64,000 bases of DNA, from contig CM022670.1 in the NCBI GenBank assembly GCA_012295275.1, positions 34,140,301 to 34,204,300 on the forward strand, read 5' to 3'. The stretch comes from Chrysomallon squamiferum (lineage: Eukaryota > Mollusca > Gastropoda > Neomphalida > Peltospiridae). The notes beneath the pieces were generated by a model. That model ran no database searches. It saw only the letters and a list, made by a program, of their open reading frames with translations, and was not told the origin of the DNA. Numbering within the stretch: the first letter of the stretch is position 1; each line of letters begins with the position of its first letter. Position numbers and translations under genes: made by a program. Shown here in pieces: positions 30,850 through 44,382 of the stretch.

Positions 30850-31913
30850 AAGAAGAAGAAGAAGAAGAAGAAGAACAAGAAGAAGAGGAAGAACAAGAAC
30901 AAGAACAAGAACAAGAACAAGACTAAGACGAAGAGAAGAAACAAATGAAACAGAATTAAAAGATGTCTGTTTAACTTCTTTCATATCCAGAAGCCAAGTT
31001 ATTTTTTGTTGGCCTGTCTTTAAACATTCATTTTATTTATGCAGCATAAGAACAGTTAGTTGTAATGTAGGTCTACATAATTAATAAATATAAACTGAAC
31101 CAACAAATAACAAATAACAGAGAAAAAACAATAAACAACAAAATTAACGAAAACGTCTAGAACTTTTGATTATGAGATTAATTGCATTATATTAATTAAA
31201 AACCAATAAAAGCCAATTTCCAAATCCACATCCCTATTTTGGCCTTTTTTTTTTTTTTTTTTTTTTGATTGACAGTGACCACTGTCCGGAAACAGACTGA
31301 CCAGAGACAACGTGTGAGAGCCACGTGCCAGGTGACGTCAAAGTTACAGTTACGCCAAATGAATTGTTGCTAAGACACTGGTGGGGGTGGTCGCTATGGT
31401 TAAAGCTCTTGTTATTGAATCTAGTTCGTACCCGCTCCAGTCGTGAACTGTACACCCAGTACTGCTGTGTTTTTACTACAGCTTGCTGTTGAATACCAGG
31501 AAATCTGGGACATGATTTATAAAATAATTATTAGTGTTTGCCATGTGGAGTATTCAGCTGGATAATAAATTACGTAAGATTTAGTCAAATATCCTAACGC
31601 GGTGGTAAGCGCATTTGGTGGGTCTACTCTCTCGTAATATATTGGTTTTGTTCTGCAAACAAATCTAACGGTATAATTAAAAGATAGGTGAAGTGTTTGC
31701 CTTCACAGAAACTAGGGCTAGGGTGGGGATAAGGTATTGGAAGTTTCTGGTTGGGTGGGGGCTTTGTGTCTTTTTTTTTTTGGGGTTGTTTTGTGGGTTT
31801 TTCAAAACCAAAATAAAAATAAAAATAATTAAAAAATAAAAATAAAAACACCCCCAAAAACTAACAAATATATTTATATAACTGAAAGTATATTATTTAT
31901 TTATTTATTTATT

Positions 31914-31956
<43 letters not shown>

Positions 31957-32409
31957 CAATAATAATAATAATAATTGTTATTGTTACTGTTATTGTTAAT
32001 GCTATTATTTATTATTTATTTATGTTTTCTTTTATTTGATTATTTAATTTATTTTTTGCGAAATTATTTTCAGAAATATTTAATTCACTTGAGAGCTTAA
32101 TAAACTAATTTAAATATACACAAGCTACAGTTCGTGTAATTTATACTTTACTCTTATTCTAAATATTGATACTTTTTATTTACTTTTTATATTAAATATC
32201 AATATGTTTTATTACAGATATTAATTCTTAGAGACGTAATTTCTCAAGAGCCTTTATATAATATATTCTACAATAAATATTAAATAATAATCTTTTCTTC
32301 TTCTTTTTTATTATTTCTTTCTGTTTGTTCTTTGTTAAAGTTCACAATATTTTAGTAAATCTTAACGACACAAATGTATACTTAAATCCATACTATTACT
32401 TTTAATAAC

Positions 32410-32453
<44 letters not shown>

Positions 32454-33990
32454 CACATAATTCTCGACAATGTTGGGTTTCGGAATATAAATTTTAAGGG
32501 ATTTAAAGGAAGACGTATTTTTTCAACCTTAAATTAAAGAAAAAAGAAAACGGAAAGAAAGAAATGAAAAGAAAGTATCGACAGTAAAGAAAAGCTTACG
32601 GCAAATAATGTGAAATTATTAAATTAGTTTTGAGGGTGTTGAGTAGTGGAAAGAATGCCTCCATCGCCTCCGCAATTTCTCGATTTACAAAGCTTTGCTC
32701 TACCTATCAATTTCCTAACACGTGGCTGCTATTACGTTTCGCTGACAATAACGTACTTAAAGTTGTTCTTTATTTGATAAACCGGTGCACGACCTGGTCA
32801 TGTTATATCACGTATTATTCGTGTCACCCGTGCAATTATCTATTGATATCGTAATCATCAGATACAGGACCAGTCGACAGTCATCGTCTCGGTCGCGTTC
32901 GTTTGACGCCTTCGTCAGTAATTCAAGTAATTATGTAATTCAGATTTCCTGAACTATCTCGCAGAGGCCTAGCTGGTATTCTTCTTATTTCATCCAGTGA
33001 CAGTATTAATTAATATAAAACTGTGAATACTTATATATATGCAAATAAAATATTTTATCGTTACGTTAAAGTCGCCGACATCCAGTCAAAGAGTCAAAAG
33101 AAAGGCACGTGCAGACTAAAAGGGTGTATATTTTGTCAGAAAGTTGAAATTGAATTAAAGGCTTCTTGGGCGTAATGTTGGCTTTAGTTAATTATGTGAT
33201 TGACATCTGAATAAGAATAATGCTGAAATAATCAACAGGCCATCGTAATAATAGTTTCAGCTTTGACTCTTTTGAAAACTAGAAACCGAAAACATCCCAT
33301 CTCCCGAAATATCATTGGCTGTTAAATATATTTTGTGCCTAACAAACTCGCACATATTTAGGTACAGAGAGACAATCAGTCCATCAGTCCATAATACATC
33401 CTTTCATACATCGGCCTGTACGTACTTTCTCCGATATAAACATAATATATTAATAAGTACACGTCTGCATATATAAATATGTGTATCGTATGCATTCAAT
33501 CATAAATACATTTATACACACATACACACATACATATATACATATATACATATACAAACATACACACAGACATACGCACATACATACAAACCTACATACA
33601 TTATTTACATCATATATATATACGTACGTACATACATACATACATACATATATACTTATGTGCATATGTGAGATAGAAATATTTACACAAAACAGACCAC
33701 AACAAAACGATTGAAAAGCTCAGTTTATTTCAAAATAAACATGCAGTAAATTGTGCACTTACAAAACAAAACAGAACACATTAATAATCTTTGACTCATT
33801 ATAACGTATTGCTTTCGCCCGGGTTTGTAAATATAAATAAATACCAATATATTATTGCAGTTATGAACATATCACTCGCACGCAGACACGCACAAACGCA
33901 TACATAAATACATTTTTACAAACTAGTCATATTTTTGTAAGTACATATTGCCATTGTATATAGAAAAGAATGTTTTCTTCAAAACAAAAC

Positions 33991-34025
<35 letters not shown>

Positions 34026-34124
34026 TATATATATATTAATAAATAAAAATTGTCGCACCAGTATATGAAAATAATTTGTTTGTGATATGTTTTGTCACAC
34101 ATAAATAGTAAAGTATGTCAAGTT

Positions 34125-34130
34125 TTTATT
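34125..34130 (-). terminator. Candidate gcm polyadenylation signal
   Basis: AATAAA on the minus strand about 75 bases after the gcm stop codon. Other AATAAA copies exist in the AT-rich DNA further downstream, so it may not be the one used. Confidence 0.4.
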
Positions 34131-34205
34131 GTGAAAGATTATGCCATTCAGCAAAATAATTGTATAACTGTCGCAGTTTTCACTTGACTTAGCATCACAC
34201 TTATA

Positions 34206-35365
34206 TTATTTATATGTCAGTGTGATGTTTATGCTGTGGTTGCACAGTTGTTGTTTGTTAGGTACTGGGTACTGCTGCGGCACCTGTCTTTGCTGACAGT
34301 CACCATAGTAACGAGCATATCTCGAAATGTCACTCTGCGAATAAGCAGCATTTGGGTAAGTATTACGACTGGTTGGCTGTCTAATGACGTCATTGTTGTG
34401 AAAAGAGCTGGAGCCGTTTATCGTCGATATTTCACTGGGTTCTCGAAATCGATTCCACAAACCTTCGACATCTTTATTTGAGTTCGTGTTCGTCTGCAGC
34501 ACATCGAACGCGGTCTTCGGCGGCTCGTTTGAATGGAAATGCTGAACGGGTTTCAGCTCTTCCAGTTTTCCAGGAGGCGTCAGAGGAACTCCGTACGACT
34601 GGTTGACAAACTGATCCTGACTTCGATTAGTCGAAGATGGAGGATCTGTCTTTGACTGGTCGTCACAGTGCAAAGACAACAGCTTCTCGGCGCACTGCAG
34701 AAAACTGTAATCAGAGTTTGACCGCGAATCGAACTTGACTTGGCTAGCACACGATTCTGAAAAGAAGTCGCTTGGGACGGAAGAGCGCGGTCGACCGCAC
34801 CACGACGACGTGTTGTCAGAAGGAGTCTCCGTCTTAATCCACTGGCTGGAACTTCTGGACGACTCGGCGCTCAGAAAGTCGTCAAAACGCGTGTAGCCGC
34901 TACACACTGGGTGATCGTGTTGAGTCGGAATAAACGCGATGTTTCGAGAATCCACGGCAGAATCAGCGGCAGAATCTAACAACACAGACTTGCCGTCTTG
35001 TTTCTGAAACATTCCACTGTCATCCCTCTGTCGAAACGGCGGCTCGAAAAGAGCGTTGAGTCCCAGATGATGCGATGACGCTCCTTGCGAAGACGAACAA
35101 GACACAGATATTGATGGAGCTGCTGTGTGAGGTAAATAGCGGGTGTCCTCCGGGTAGGGGAGTGACCCGTGACTGCGAAATACGGAGCTCTGCTGGTGAG
35201 GACAGTGGCTGATGCTCTCCGTGTTGTTGATGTTGATCTGTGTGATGCAGGCGGGAGGCTGGAAGGAATCGTTGAAAATGTCGCAAGTGGGTAAAAATCC
35301 TTTGTACGGCCTTGACTTGGAGCAGGTGCATTCAAACGGTGGACAAGAACACATGGCGTCAGTTC
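34206..35365 (-). CDS. gcm: gcm exon 6: long C-terminal region and stop
   Basis: About 385 codons from [20 protein letters not shown] to the end [15 protein letters not shown] at 34206-34208. The start is Cys-rich (six Cys in about 30 residues); the rest is rich in Ser, Gln, Pro and Asn with no folded domain, typical of an activation region (inference). More GC-rich than its surroundings, so several antisense open frames overlap it. Acceptor TTTTCAG. Confidence 0.95.
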
Positions 35366-38300
35366 CTGAAAATAAAAAAAAAAAAAATGAAGCATTTTGT
35401 AATAGCAGGCATATCATTCTCCAGTCCAAATTTAATATTTCTATTAAAACCAAAATTGTTATTCCGAAGTGTTTGGCTGACATATCCCGATCCAAACTAA
35501 TTGTAAGCTACAATATTTTGAATTAATACATGAAACAAACATTAAATTTATTTCAAAACGTGTCTTTATTGTTTATAAATTTTTGTTCCCGATTTTGTAT
35601 TCAAATTGTGACAAGAATATTGTAAACATAAAAGCTTTCTTATTAAAGGTTTATTTTGTTGTTTCTTTTTTCTTTTCTTCGCCCCACGCCTTTAAGGTAT
35701 AAATGTTATAATAATTGTTTATAGAACAAACCTGTGGAAGATAAAAGTTGTTTTTTGCTGTCAACTTCATAAAACTGTTCATTTGCTCGTCGTTTTCTTT
35801 CGTCCATTAACGATTCCATTTCCTAAAACAAAATAGAAGATAATAATTATAATGATAGAAGATGAAGAAGAAGAAGAAGAAGAAGAAGAAGAAGAAGAAG
35901 AAGCAGAAACAGAAACAGAAGAAGTTGATGATGACGATGATGATGAAAAAGAAGCAAAGGAAATAGTTTAACGTTTAATATACTTAATTATTTTCTAATT
36001 ATTTTCTGATGTATCAGGGTTGGAACCGAAAGAGGCAACGTCGTCTTTCTTTTACGTATCTTTCACAAGAATATTACAAAGAAAAATGGGAAATGAGGAT
36101 TATCATGCTCTTAAATGGCGCATTAATACAGTGCTTTATTCCTGTGTATAATATTATTTATCAGAAAGAAAAAAAATTAGATGAAGATAAATACACTTAG
36201 TATTTTCGTTCAGATAACCTTGCAAAGCCTATAGCAGAAGTAAGTTTTAATTCATATTCAAATATCTTTTTATTTTGTGTTTTTAAATAATTAATTTTAT
36301 TGAACTAACCCCAGAATTTCTACAATGTCGGCTTCCGCTAACATGGCGTCTGCTTTCAGCTACGGCCTTCACCTCTGGTCTCGGGTGATCGTGGTAACCT
36401 TTGGCCTGGAAGTAAACACCTCCGTTACAGTGACGCCAGAAATGTGTGACAGGATATCCGCAGTGACCACGACAAGCCATTAATTCAAGACGACCATTAC
36501 AACTTGAGTTAGGACACCTCTTACCTAGAACACAGGGAATATATGTGTTAGAAAATCAAATATGAAGTAACTAAAATAATAAGTTTAGATTACAGTATAT
36601 TTCTAAAACAATCAAAAACGAAAAGAAAAGGTAGAAATAATGATTAATTTGAAAAAACAACCTGTTAAGTTACGCTTGAAAGTTGATGGATTGTCTCATC
36701 TTTTATAAAACAAAAATTGTGTAATACAGGAACATCTCTTTGAAAATGTACTAAACGTTTCTATAATCTAAAATTAATTATTCGTCCTTTCTCCACATAA
36801 ACAATTTTCAAATGTTAATATCTACTAGACAAAAACCTTTAAGGCCAACGCAACCCGCTACCAGATCTTAACCAGAGCTAATTAAGACTATAACATTCTG
36901 TCCTCTTAAACAGTCACTTGAATTACTAATATTTGTTGGGAAGCAAAACCATCCAGGTCAGACGTGGATGTAAGACGGTTACTTTCTTACAAGTGAAACA
37001 CACCTATTTGTTTTCTCCTCGCTTTGTCGCAGATGGCAGGACGAAGGTGGACTTTGTCTCCGTTTTCCAACATGCAGTCCAAGTTGCACACGAGGACGCC
37101 AAGACACGATTTCTTCAGAATCAGGGCGTTGTGGTTGTTGGTGTTTCTCATGGCCCAGCCGCTGACGTGGCGCCTCGAGTCTTCTTGTTCAGGACTGTAA
37201 ACGTAGCGACAGTGTCCGTTTGGCCACACTTGAAACTTGTCTAATTTCTCCAACTGTAAATAGATCATAATAATATCCATGATTTTTTAATTTATTATTT
37301 ATTTTTAAAAGGAAATTTAATTCATATTAATTATTATCAGTTTTTGGAATCAATCAGTAACAAAACAATGAAAAGTATTTATTTCAAATGAAATTTAAAA
37401 AATTCTTATGATAGTGTATTTACATTTCTGTTCGTTTATTCATAATTATATTCTTTCCAGTATCGTCATAATGAACCATTATTAAAGCAGCCAAAGGTAA
37501 TAAAAATAATAATAATAATTCTAATGTTACTCGTATTACTACTGCTATTACAGTTACTATTAAGCCTACGACGACCACCATCATTATTATGCAGAGTCGC
37601 TTAAGACCGCTCGAATGCTCATCCTTAAAGGAACCGATTATTTGGGAAAATGTGGTTTTGAAACGGAACGAAAATCCCGTTCATATATTCAGAACGGTAG
37701 TATCGTTTTCTCCACCCAGCCAACACTAACAACCAACAGGCGAGAGAGAAGAGAGAGAGAGAACAGTGTTTTACAGCCGAGCTTAAACGATCCCTGTGTT
37801 CTGTAGCAGATTTATGTTAGGGTCACCGCTTTCTACTCAGCCATCCGTGACGGTAAATTGTCAGATTTCTTCTAACTCGCTGCACTCAGTTCAACACGAA
37901 TTAAACTTTAATTGAATAACAACTCAAACTCGTCGTCTTGGGGTGATAATAAATAACTGAGGAAAAATAAAACCCGTGGCCTGGCGATCTGTGGGTGTGT
38001 TATCAGCTTGTATTTAGTCAGTGTCTCTCTCTTATTTTTTTCAAGTCCTCAAATAACCGCAAATTAATTCTTTTGAACAGGTGTTGCAGTAGGAAACAAA
38101 TCGCCTTTGTGGTTCATCGCCTTCTGGACATCTTTTTACCGTTAGCCGAGCTGTATAAACGGTAAAGCTATTAAACTACAAGAACGGTAATTACGGTTCG
38201 TGTCGCCCAATTGACCCGATCAGTGAGGATCCTGTTAAAAGCAATTCTTGTTTGTTATTCATGATATGATGATGGACCAAACTTGACGCTGTTCTTTTCT

Positions 38301-40871
38301 TTTTAATTTTTTAATGCAGTTTTCCTACTTGCTATTTGATTGATTGATTGATTGATTGAATATATATATATATATATTTATTTATTTATTTATTTAAATG
38401 ATGTTAGTTTCTTTCATTAACTTTGTTGTAAAATATATGTATCATCAAATAAACATAGACTTTAAAAAAAAAATCAACAAAAAAATCTGTAACTTTTATC
38501 AGTTAACAAACAAATGTAGGAAAAATAAAATTTAAAAAGTGTTCGAAAAGGACGACTTTGACCATTTGTTTAGTATCTTGTAACTTCTATAAGTATATTT
38601 TAATTTGCTGAATAAAGCCCACAGAAGTAATAAAACTAAATAAAATTAAGGTTTAATTCAGAACATTTCAGAGACATTTGAATGGAATGAAGTATATTGA
38701 TTTCTAATTTATAAAAAAGACATTCAAAGAAGAACAAAAATAAACAGAATAAAAAAGACGTTACGTCATACTTTTCAAATTCTTTGTGACTCTGTAATCC
38801 GATATTACATAAGTGATAATTGGATAAAAAGTGAATTTCATTTGAAACCCGACATTATGTTAAAACCCTGCTATTTAGATAATTAAAAAATCAAAAGAAG
38901 AAGGCGATATCTTTTCAAATATACATCCTCATTTCTGCCGAAAATGTTTTATTTTCCGTATAGAGTTTCACAATATTGTCCTTTAAACCCTCATCCATCA
39001 AGTAAACCGTCTGTCCACATGTTTGTAAATTTACATAAATTATTAACTCGCGTTCCTCTTGCACATCTCTATATTTCAATGCGGACAATTTAATAATACA
39101 CGCGTGAGGACGCCATCTTAGTCGTACACATCTATTTCTCGACTCGGCGCACGGCGCAAGAAGGAGATCCATGACGACTTTGTCATTTGGCAGCGAGAGA
39201 GAAAAAAACACGAACAGTTTTGTTTACTGGAAGATGCGGGCGACTCCCTGTCTAAACGTAGTCATCAGCCACATGTCATAGGGGCCGCCCGAACACCCCC
39301 GGCCGTCTTTTTACGAACTGTTCCGAGTATCTGCCCCGTGGAAGATAAAAAAAAAGAAGGAAAAAAACGAGAGAAAAAAAAAAGAAGGGTGTTTTTTGTT
39401 CCTACTTGGCGGGTTATGTCTAGGTTAGCCATATCGTTGAGTTGTCCAGATTTTTGGTTATTTATTGTTTTTATTCACATTCTAAAGTAACTTCACTTCT
39501 GCTTCACTTTTCCCTTCAGCGGGGAATTATAAGGGTACGAAAATAAAAGTGACTGCTGTTGTAAAATTGATATTAGTGTGTTTTAACGTAAAAGGTGGCG
39601 GATTAGAGGCTATTATTACCAAATCAGGGCTGTATTTTATGTCTAGAATAACAATCTCGGGTAAAATGAAAAAAAATAGAATAGAAAGAGAGAAAGACAG
39701 AAAAAGCGGGCAGAACAAAACAAAATGAAGAAAAGATAAATATTTTTGTAAATAAATAAATGTTTTTCAAAATAGAAACCCACAAAAAAGCTATTAATTA
39801 AATGTTGATATTTTAATTTTATATATTTTAAGATAAGCCAAATAACTATCATTTTATTTTAATAATTTATTTGTTTACTTGTTTGTTTCTTTATTCGTTA
39901 TTGCGTGTCTATTGTTGTTGCGGTGTATTTTTATTTTTTTTTATTTTTTTTGGCTTTATACCACAATACTACCATCACAGTGGACCTCAAAACAAAACAA
40001 AAAAACAAAAAAAATTCCTGCATTCTGCGTCTCTCTTTGATCATACTAACAAGTAAGTCACAACAGCGCCCTTTTTAACCGGTCGCGATCTTTCGACTTT
40101 ATTCGGAATTGTCCGCGCCAAATCGAACGGAAAAATGCGAAGATCATAAACCATTTCGGATGACGGTGTTTGTGTACCTGTTCACTGAAGGGTAAAAGGT
40201 GCTTAATTCAGTGTTTTATTACTTCGCAATTAACAAGTAATTATTTGTTTCTTTTTTCACGGGAATATGACAGGCCTGGAGCAAACGGCTTGCGCGCGAA
40301 AACTTTGAAACTGCTTTTGTGAGGTATGCTGTTCAAGTGTGGCCAGGTTTGAAAGAGCGACAGTTTTTAAAACTTTTTCAAAAGAAAACGTGTCCTGATA
40401 AAATACAAACGTCCAGCATTCAGGATGAAGAAATTAATCTGTTATAACGACCAGTGACTCCATTTATAATGTAATAAAGTAGTATTGTGGCAACAGAATA
40501 TTGAATGTGGTTAAAGTTAATTGAAGGTATTTAATACAAAATAAAAACATAATGGTCAAATAAATATGTAAATAAAGAAATTATATATAGCAAATATTAA
40601 ACGAATGCATTAAAATAAAGGGATATATAAAAAGGAAAATCAAAGAAAAGATAACATCAATTATAACACTGATTATGTTATGAATATGCATCATTATTAG
40701 TTTCATTAATTTCATACTGTTCCTATTATATTTTATTAGTGCTTACAGAGAAAGTATCTCTTTCAAAATTTAATTTTGTACCCGTTACAAAAGTTTAATT
40801 CAGCTCAATAAAAGTAGCAATACTCGCTTTTTCTGAACTGAGAGCAAATAGGTATTTATTTACTTCTTTAG

Positions 40872-40944
<73 letters not shown>

Positions 40945-41830
40945 TTATAATCATTGTTACTATTGCTGCTGTTACTACTGCTAGTGCTAGTATTTAAATG
41001 TATTTATTTGTGAAAAAAACGACTATTTCCAAATGCTCATAAATGTGATATTTAAGGATCTAGTTTCTAATAATCTAAATAATAATAATAAAAAAAAAAA
41101 AAAAAAATAATAATAATAATAATTATTATTATTATTATTATTAAAAACAATAATTCCTTTCTTTTATTACATTTCAGATTTAACCGACTAACCTATTACT
41201 TCAGCATAATTTGAATAAAATTTGACTTCAGCCTAACCGTAAACGTTGCGACTTTCAACTACCGAACGTGTTGTTTCATAAGCCTTGTCTCCAGGTGGAC
41301 AATACTTTCACAAACAGTGAGGATTTCCCTGCCTTAAAAATACAGCCATGTTCCGTGTACGATAAAGTAACTGAAGCCGAAAATTACCACTAAACAAATA
41401 AAGACTCGCGGTCGTCTGCCGGACAAAAGATACGCGGGCGCGAAACGGCGCGAATCGGCGCGTGGCCGGTGTCATCATTGTCTCGCGGGCTCGCGTTCTG
41501 ACACCCGCCGACAATCAACAACCGGGCAGCCGATCTCTGACGTGAATAAAAGTCAAATTAAGAAGGTTAAAGTTCGGCGGAAAGCGACTGCGCTAGCGCA
41601 AAAAGCTGACTGGTTTACGCAATAAAAGTTTGACTGGCTCTCACTCTGGGAAGGTTCGTGTCGTTTATGTCCCACTGCTGACTGGGGCGGCCCTGTCCGC
41701 CTCTCTGCTCCTCCTGACTCCGCGGCGACGTCTGCTGAGTGCGGTCCGGCAGCAACATGTTCTCCTCGGCTTGAGATCGAGACAGCAGCCTTAACGACGA
41801 CATCACTGCGGAACTTTCGTCCAGCAACAT
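34206..41830 (-). CDS. gcm: GCM (glial cells missing) transcription factor, spliced
   Basis: Nuclear zinc-dependent DNA-binding protein; known GCM proteins bind ATGCGGGT-like sites and direct glial, blood-cell or gland fates in animals. Coding segments: 41645-41830, 37004-37253, 36310-36524, 35732-35822 and 34206-35365, 633 codons plus stop, all phases consistent. Residues 1-52 are a polar N-terminus; the GCM domain runs from WDIND (about 53) to HDHPRPE (about 200); a Lys/Arg-rich helix follows; the last 400 residues are Ser/Gln/Pro-rich and probably activate transcription. The ATG at 41828-41830 was chosen because the upstream exon has an in-frame TGA. Only the end of segment 36310-36524 is in doubt. 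Confidence 0.95.
35732..35822 (-). CDS. gcm: gcm exon 5: basic helix after the GCM domain
   Basis: Reads [20 protein letters not shown], then [11 protein letters not shown], between acceptor TTTTAG and donor GTTTGT. The charged, Arg/Lys-rich helix follows the DNA-binding domain, where GCM proteins carry a basic nuclear-localisation stretch (role inferred). Phase 0 in, 1 out. Confidence 0.85.
35866..35960. repeat. (AAG)n/(GAT)n in a gcm intron
   Basis: Pure (AGA)n at about 35866-35903, then GAAACA and GATGAT units, just upstream of the acceptor of exon 35732-35822 on the coding strand, where it reads pyrimidine-rich. Confidence 0.9.
36310..36524 (-). CDS. gcm: gcm exon 4: zinc-binding second half of GCM domain
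   Basis: Reads [20 protein letters not shown], then [40 protein letters not shown]. All zinc-coordinating Cys/His of the second subdomain are visible. WRHCNGG has an extra Cys where fly Gcm has a different residue. Two phase-compatible donors exist: GGG before GTTAGT (used here), and CAT before GTTAGC, which would end the exon at 36343 and remove 11 residues ([11 protein letters not shown]). Confidence 0.95.
37004..37253 (-). CDS. gcm: gcm exon 3: core of GCM DNA-binding domain
   Basis: Reads [20 protein letters not shown], then [34 protein letters not shown] and [27 protein letters not shown] and KKSCLGV are hallmark motifs, including the DNA-contacting strand and several zinc-binding Cys/His. 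Acceptor TTTACAG, donor GTGTGT. Phase 0 in, 1 out. Confidence 0.98.
38915..39172 (-). CDS. Unassigned 85-codon open frame in gcm intron
   Basis: Begins [23 protein letters not shown], continues with [20 protein letters not shown] and ends [11 protein letters not shown]. Composition is balanced and not repeat-derived, and the frame stays open another 13 codons upstream. I recognise no domain. It might be a small gene, an exon or transposon fragment, or chance. Confidence 0.25.
   Translation of the reverse strand: MDLLLAPCAESRNRCVRLRWRPHACIIKLSALKYRDVQEERELIIYVNLQTCGQTVYLMDEGLKDNIVKLYTENKTFSAEMRMYI
41400..41640. promoter_or_regulatory. CpG-dense island with E2F-like sites
   Basis: Just downstream of gcm exon 2. 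The most CpG-dense part is 41430-41480, with GGGCGCGAAA at 41436-41445, GGCGCGAAT at 41447-41455 and GGCGCGTGG at 41457-41465. The first fits an E2F site (TTTCGCGCC on the minus strand). Confidence 0.4.
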
Positions 41831-41835
41831 GGAGC
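41645..41835 (-). CDS. gcm: gcm exon 2: start codon and first residues of GCM domain
   Basis: Acceptor TATTCAG, five untranslated bases, then [23 protein letters not shown], a Gln/Glu/Arg-rich stretch, then [12 protein letters not shown] before GTGAGA. WDIND-x-x-LP is the strictly conserved opening of the GCM domain. The exon is CpG-rich compared with its surroundings. Phase 0 out. Confidence 0.93.
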
Positions 41836-42328
41836 CTGAATAAGAAATGAAGAATAAGTGTTTACAGAGATAATGAAGAAGAAAAAAAATTATAAATAAA
41901 TAAATGAATAAATAAATAAAAAAAAAAAACAAATAAATAAATAAATAAATAAATAAAAAAATAAATAAATAATAAAAAAAGAGTTAAATAATGGAAATTT
42001 ATTTTAGATTGTTTTAGGTATAAATCTTCTTAAGATTTTACGTAGCTAAGATTTATTTAAAACTGTTTTATAAAACATTGAAAAGCTTTTAAAAACAAAA
42101 AAAAAAAAGAGACAGTAATGAGCAGTAATCGTTACTATTATATCCTATTATAATACAATTACAGCTGCATCTACTACCACCATTACTACTACGACTATTA
42201 CTACTACCATTAATATCACTAGTACTACTATTATTATTATTCAGCTATTACTATTTTTATTTAAAGAACAGAAACAAAAAATAAGTAATTAAATAAGGAA
42301 ATAAAGTTTTAATCAAACAAATAATAAT

Positions 42329-42360
<32 letters not shown>

Positions 42361-42373
42361 AATAAATAAATAA

Positions 42374-42428
<55 letters not shown>

Positions 42429-43192
42429 AATATAATAATAATAATAAATGTGGTTTCATTAATAAAGGTGTCATATACAAAACACGTGGCCAAGATAAAC
42501 TATTAAAATAATAATAATAATAATATTAATAAAATTAAATTCGAACCCAAATCATTTTATTTATTTATTTATTTTTAAAAGTCATTAAAAAAACAAAAAA
42601 AATCAAACAATGGTGACAAATCATAGTCATTTTTAATCCTTTAACCACGGTCTTTATTTCAAGTTCTAAACACGCACCCCACTATTAGCTATTCTGGTTT
42701 TTTCTCTCTTTTCTCTATGCGACATTAATTAAGAAAATTTCGACTTTTCCGCATAAAAGAATCGAAAACGTCGGTTTACCGTGCCCAGGAGCCGAGCTGT
42801 TTTCCAATAAATAACAAATGAATTATTACCAATCATTACTGTCAAGTAATAACTTCTACTGCTTTATATGGGCATCAATTAAAGATGTAGACAGTTCGTG
42901 AATACCGACGGCACGCGCACACCGAGGAATGCACGTGCGCTGTACGCGCGAGTGACCGCGGACAGCGACATCTATTGACGGAGGAACAAATCTGAGGAGA
43001 CGTTTAAAACGCGGACATGATGTTGAGCGGGAGTACAAATTGTTAAATACTATCTAGTCCATAAATTACGTTTGACAGAATCTATATCGAATGTAGTTCA
43101 GCAGATTTATACTGTCGCGTTAAATTTTTAACGACGTCAAGTGGATTTTTGCGATCGTTTTGTGGACATTTTTATTGGAATCTTGATAAATG

Positions 43193-43228
<36 letters not shown>

Positions 43229-43938
43229 GTTGATTGTTGTTGTTGTTGTTTTTGTTGTTGTTGTTGTTGTTGTTGTTACTGTTGTTGTTATTATTATTTT
43301 ACTTTATTTTATTTTATTTAAAAAAAAAACGAAGAAAAGAAAGAAAATAAAAAAAAAAAAAGAAAATAACATTATTATTATTATTTTAATAACTATGAGA
43401 CGGTTATCGTATTGTTTGTTGTTGTAGGTAATTTTAGAAATAAACATTGTAATTTATAAGAAGATATATTTTTGGTGAAATTAACATTGATATTTATTAC
43501 ATACATGTATTTTTTTTTGCACGGTTTCTATTTATATGATACAACAACTCCTATCTCTACTTTTACTAATTCTACTACTATACAAAAACAGAAAAAGAAA
43601 AAATTAAAAATAAGAATTAATTAAAGATTACTATTACTACTATTACTACTACTGCTATGTCAGCTACTATTTCTAATGCTACTACTGCAGCTGTTGCTTC
43701 TACCATTAATACTACTACTGCTCCTGCTACTTTTACTACTACCACTGCTACTGCTAGTCCTAATTTCATTAATACCACTACCTCAATTATTTTGAACACT
43801 ACTGCTACTACTAACGATATTACTATCATCATCATGCTTTTACTACCATAAATAGCCTTTTGCAGTTACAACAATAACAGCTACTACTACTACCAGTACT
43901 ATTACCATCAACACTACTAATAATAATAATAATAATAA

Positions 43939-43969
<31 letters not shown>

Positions 43970-44087
43970 AAGAAGAAGAAGAAGAAGAATAAGAATAATA
44001 AAGAACAGGCGGATAAATGCTTATCGATATGCATATTAATACAAATTAATATAAATGAAAAAAGAAAGATGTATTTATTTATTTATT

Positions 44088-44118
<31 letters not shown>

Positions 44119-44328
44119 TTATTTATTAATTATTCTGATTATCTTCTAGAACAATCTTTTTAATTAAATTAATGAATAGAAAATCGATGTTACATATTGC
44201 TTAACAGAAAAAAGCGATACAAATATGAATAAAACTACTCAATTACAAATTTAACAAAATCAATATTAAGAGATTTATTATTATTATTACTACTATTATT
44301 ATTATTATTATCATTATATTCATTATCG

Positions 44329-44382
<54 letters not shown>

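Larger units (their letters stand above)
37254..41644. other. gcm intron 2 (about 4.4 kb)
   Basis: Splits the GCM domain between WDIND...LPR and LEKLDKF. Contains repeat-poor stretches (37600-38250, 40040-40440, 41200-41640), microsatellites at 38340-38400 and 40878-40945, and an unexplained minus-strand open frame at 38915-39172. Regulatory elements are plausible given its size and the CpG-rich parts. Confidence 0.5.

Noticed and set aside
34976-35395. Antisense and alternative frames over the last gcm exon (34236-34481 plus; 34976-35395 and 35020-35331 minus)
   Set aside because: Shadows of the real GC-richer coding exon, which has the correct phase and family context.
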